This document shows, piece by piece, positions 62,712 through 64,000 of a DNA stretch of 64,000 bases. How positions within the stretch are numbered: position 1 is the stretch's first letter; every line of letters begins with the position of its first letter. The notes beneath the pieces are model-generated. The model had not been told where the DNA came from, ran no database searches, and saw only the letters and a program-made list of their open reading frames with translations. A program made the translations under genes and the position numbers. This stretch comes from Isotricha intestinalis (taxonomy: Eukaryota; Ciliophora; Litostomatea; Vestibuliferida; Isotrichidae): positions 37,888 through 101,887 of the forward strand of contig JAJJLU010000337.1 of assembly GCA_023807065.1 (NCBI GenBank). The letters run 5' to 3'.

Positions 62712-63952
62712 ACAATAATTTGAGCATTTGATTTTTTATGTTTTTTTTCTTTTACTTTTTTGTTATAAATTTTTATCATATTTTTTGATTTATATTTTTT
62801 TCTTTTTTTTTGGTTAATTCGTATTTTTTTTGGAATGATATTTTTTTAATTGATTTGAAAAATAATATTTGTAATGATTAAATTCATTTTTCATAATTGA
62901 TAATTATGTTCTTTTCCATTAAAGCTATTAAAAAAATAAAATACAAAATAATGAATAGGATGATATAAAAAAATACAAATTATTGACAAAAAAAAAGAAA
63001 AGAAAATATAAATTTTTAAATGACAAATGTTAATAATATTTAAAAAGAAAAAAGAAATATTCTTTTTAATCAAGATATAGATATATAAAGAATCAATTAT
63101 AAAGAATAATGAAAAAACAGTTAGATATCTTATATATTTTTTATTTAAAAAATAATAATGAAACAATTTAACAAAAAAATAAATATTAATAATCCCAAGA
63201 AGAAATTTTTAAATAGAATAAGAAATATAAATATTAATAAAACTAACTAAAAAAATTGTTCATGAGGAAACATTTAAGTTATTATTTGAATAGAATCCAT
63301 AAAAATTAAAAGAAAATACCTGTATTAATCAACTAATAAAATTTTTCAACCAATAAACCCAATTGTTTTCTCTAAAGATAATAAACAAATATAAAAACAT
63401 AAGCCAATCTAAGTTTATGAATTAGGAAATATCCTAAATTCATATATTAGTATAATCAAAAAATTACAAGTGAAAATTAGTTGAATGTTAACATAAATTT
63501 CTAAAAGAAAAGACTTTTAAATGTTTATTCTAAATAATAATTATTTTCCTGATAATATATTTAATGATATTGTTATTTTAGAGATTTTACTAATTTTAGG
63601 TTAAAAATAAATATTTGTTTAAAAACTTAAAATATAAAAAATTGCCATAGTAAAGATTAATTATCAATCAAGATTATAGATAAAACTTTCTAATTATATT
63701 ATCAGAAATCAAGTAGTTTCTTTTTAAATTATACTGTAATCCCGAAGGCTAATCCGGACTTAGCCTTGAGGAAAATTTTTTTTTTACTCAATATTCCAAA
63801 AGTTGGACTTATCTCTGATGCTCTGAAAATTGTATAGATATATTAGAAATATTCAAGAAATTAAATATTTAAATTATTTAAAATATATAATTTACAAAAT
63901 AATATTTAATTTATTTAATTTTTTATAAAAAAAATTTAAAATTTGAATTTAT
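62712..63952. other. Subtelomeric region without genes
   Basis: These 1,241 bp hold no convincing frame. A hydrophobic minus-strand frame at 62891-63166 has only a TTG start and A/T composition. The one distinctive element is the hairpin at 63745-63767. Confidence 0.55.
63745..63767. other. GC-rich hairpin followed by a T run, near the telomere
   Basis: AAGGCTAA and TTAGCCTT are exact inverted repeats (8-bp stem) around a seven-base loop TCCGGAC. Eight bases further on, a run of about ten T begins (63776). It sits in a local GC-rich patch (about 63739-63772) unlike anything around it, about 185 bp before the telomere. It could be a structured RNA end, a terminator or a protein site. Confidence 0.7.
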
Positions 63953-64000
63953 GGGGTTTGGGTTTTGGGGATTGGGGATTGGGGATTGGGGATTGGGGAT
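63953..64000 (+). repeat. Telomere: GGGGATT repeats with degenerate proximal units
   Basis: G-rich units start at 63953 with GGGGTTT, GGGTTTT, and then turn into GGGGATT repeated almost five times to the window edge. The G-rich strand points outward, as it should at a right-hand chromosome end. The array may continue beyond the window. Confidence 0.9.

Noticed and set aside
62891..63166. Hydrophobic 91-codon minus-strand frame in the subtelomere
   Set aside because: It begins only at TTG, has no ATG, and its Phe/Tyr/Ile content is what A/T-rich noise gives.
1..64000. tRNA, rRNA, transposase or integrase genes
   Set aside because: I looked for T-loop-like GTTCGAA strings, GC-rich clover-leaf stretches and DDE/recombinase motifs and found none.

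Overview
The window is very A+T-rich nuclear DNA from a unicellular eukaryote, most likely a ciliate macronuclear chromosome end. Four things point that way. (1) The right edge (about 63953-64000) is a G-rich telomere-type array that settles into perfect GGGGATT units, with the G strand running 5'->3' toward the end. (2) Genes are tightly packed (about 36 in 64 kb) with spacers that can be only 37-55 bp. (3) The five introns I can place are GT-AG and only 28-34 nt long. (4) The proteins are Asn/Lys-rich protist types: NEK and AGC kinases, F-BAR, MORN-calpain, Mei2-type RRM, and a Cys-rich GPI-type surface protein. Genes read with the standard code: about 30 end in TAA, 6 in TGA and none in TAG. 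Standard code, extreme A+T and a GGGGATT-type telomere fit a litostome (rumen-type) ciliate, but that assignment rests on memory and is an inference.

Layout. 1-8.1 kb: the 3' part of a formin, an unknown basic protein, a NEK kinase with a tandem-repeat tail, and a TRAF-like zinc-finger/UIM protein. 8.4-20.1 kb: a helical (possibly glomulin-like) protein, then many lineage-specific coiled-coil or low-complexity proteins, a myristoylatable acidic protein and a single-domain flavodoxin. 20.2-33.6 kb: THO complex subunit 1 (one intron), an STK32-like AGC kinase, a MORN-calpain with degraded catalytic residues, an Asn-rich protein, a HECT E3 ligase, importin alpha (two introns) and a pseudokinase (one intron). 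34-44.8 kb: a WD40 protein, a gene relic, a Trf4-type nucleotidyltransferase, an F-BAR/SBF2 protein, an Asn-rich coiled coil and cyclin B. 44.8-52.4 kb: a relic resembling a PTEN-type C2 domain, an LRR protein, a coiled-coil protein, a short-chain dehydrogenase pseudogene and a charged coiled-coil protein. 52.9-62.7 kb: a GID/CTLH E3 subunit (MAEA/Fyv10), an unknown two-exon protein, a Mei2-like RRM protein, a SEL1L/Hrd3-like ER protein, a large coiled-coil protein and the small Cys-rich surface protein. The last 1.3 kb is subtelomeric DNA with one GC-rich hairpin and then the telomere.

There is no operon logic. Genes are independent, in mixed orientation, often in head-to-head pairs. By function the recognisable genes fall into cell cycle and cytoskeleton (formin, NEK, cyclin B, F-BAR), RNA metabolism (THOC1, Trf4-like, Mei2-like), nuclear import, and ubiquitin/ERAD (HECT, MAEA, SEL1L, UIM protein). 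No tRNA, rRNA, transposon or CRISPR array was seen. Three decayed gene regions (about 35.3, 45.2 and 50.7 kb) stand out in otherwise compact DNA.
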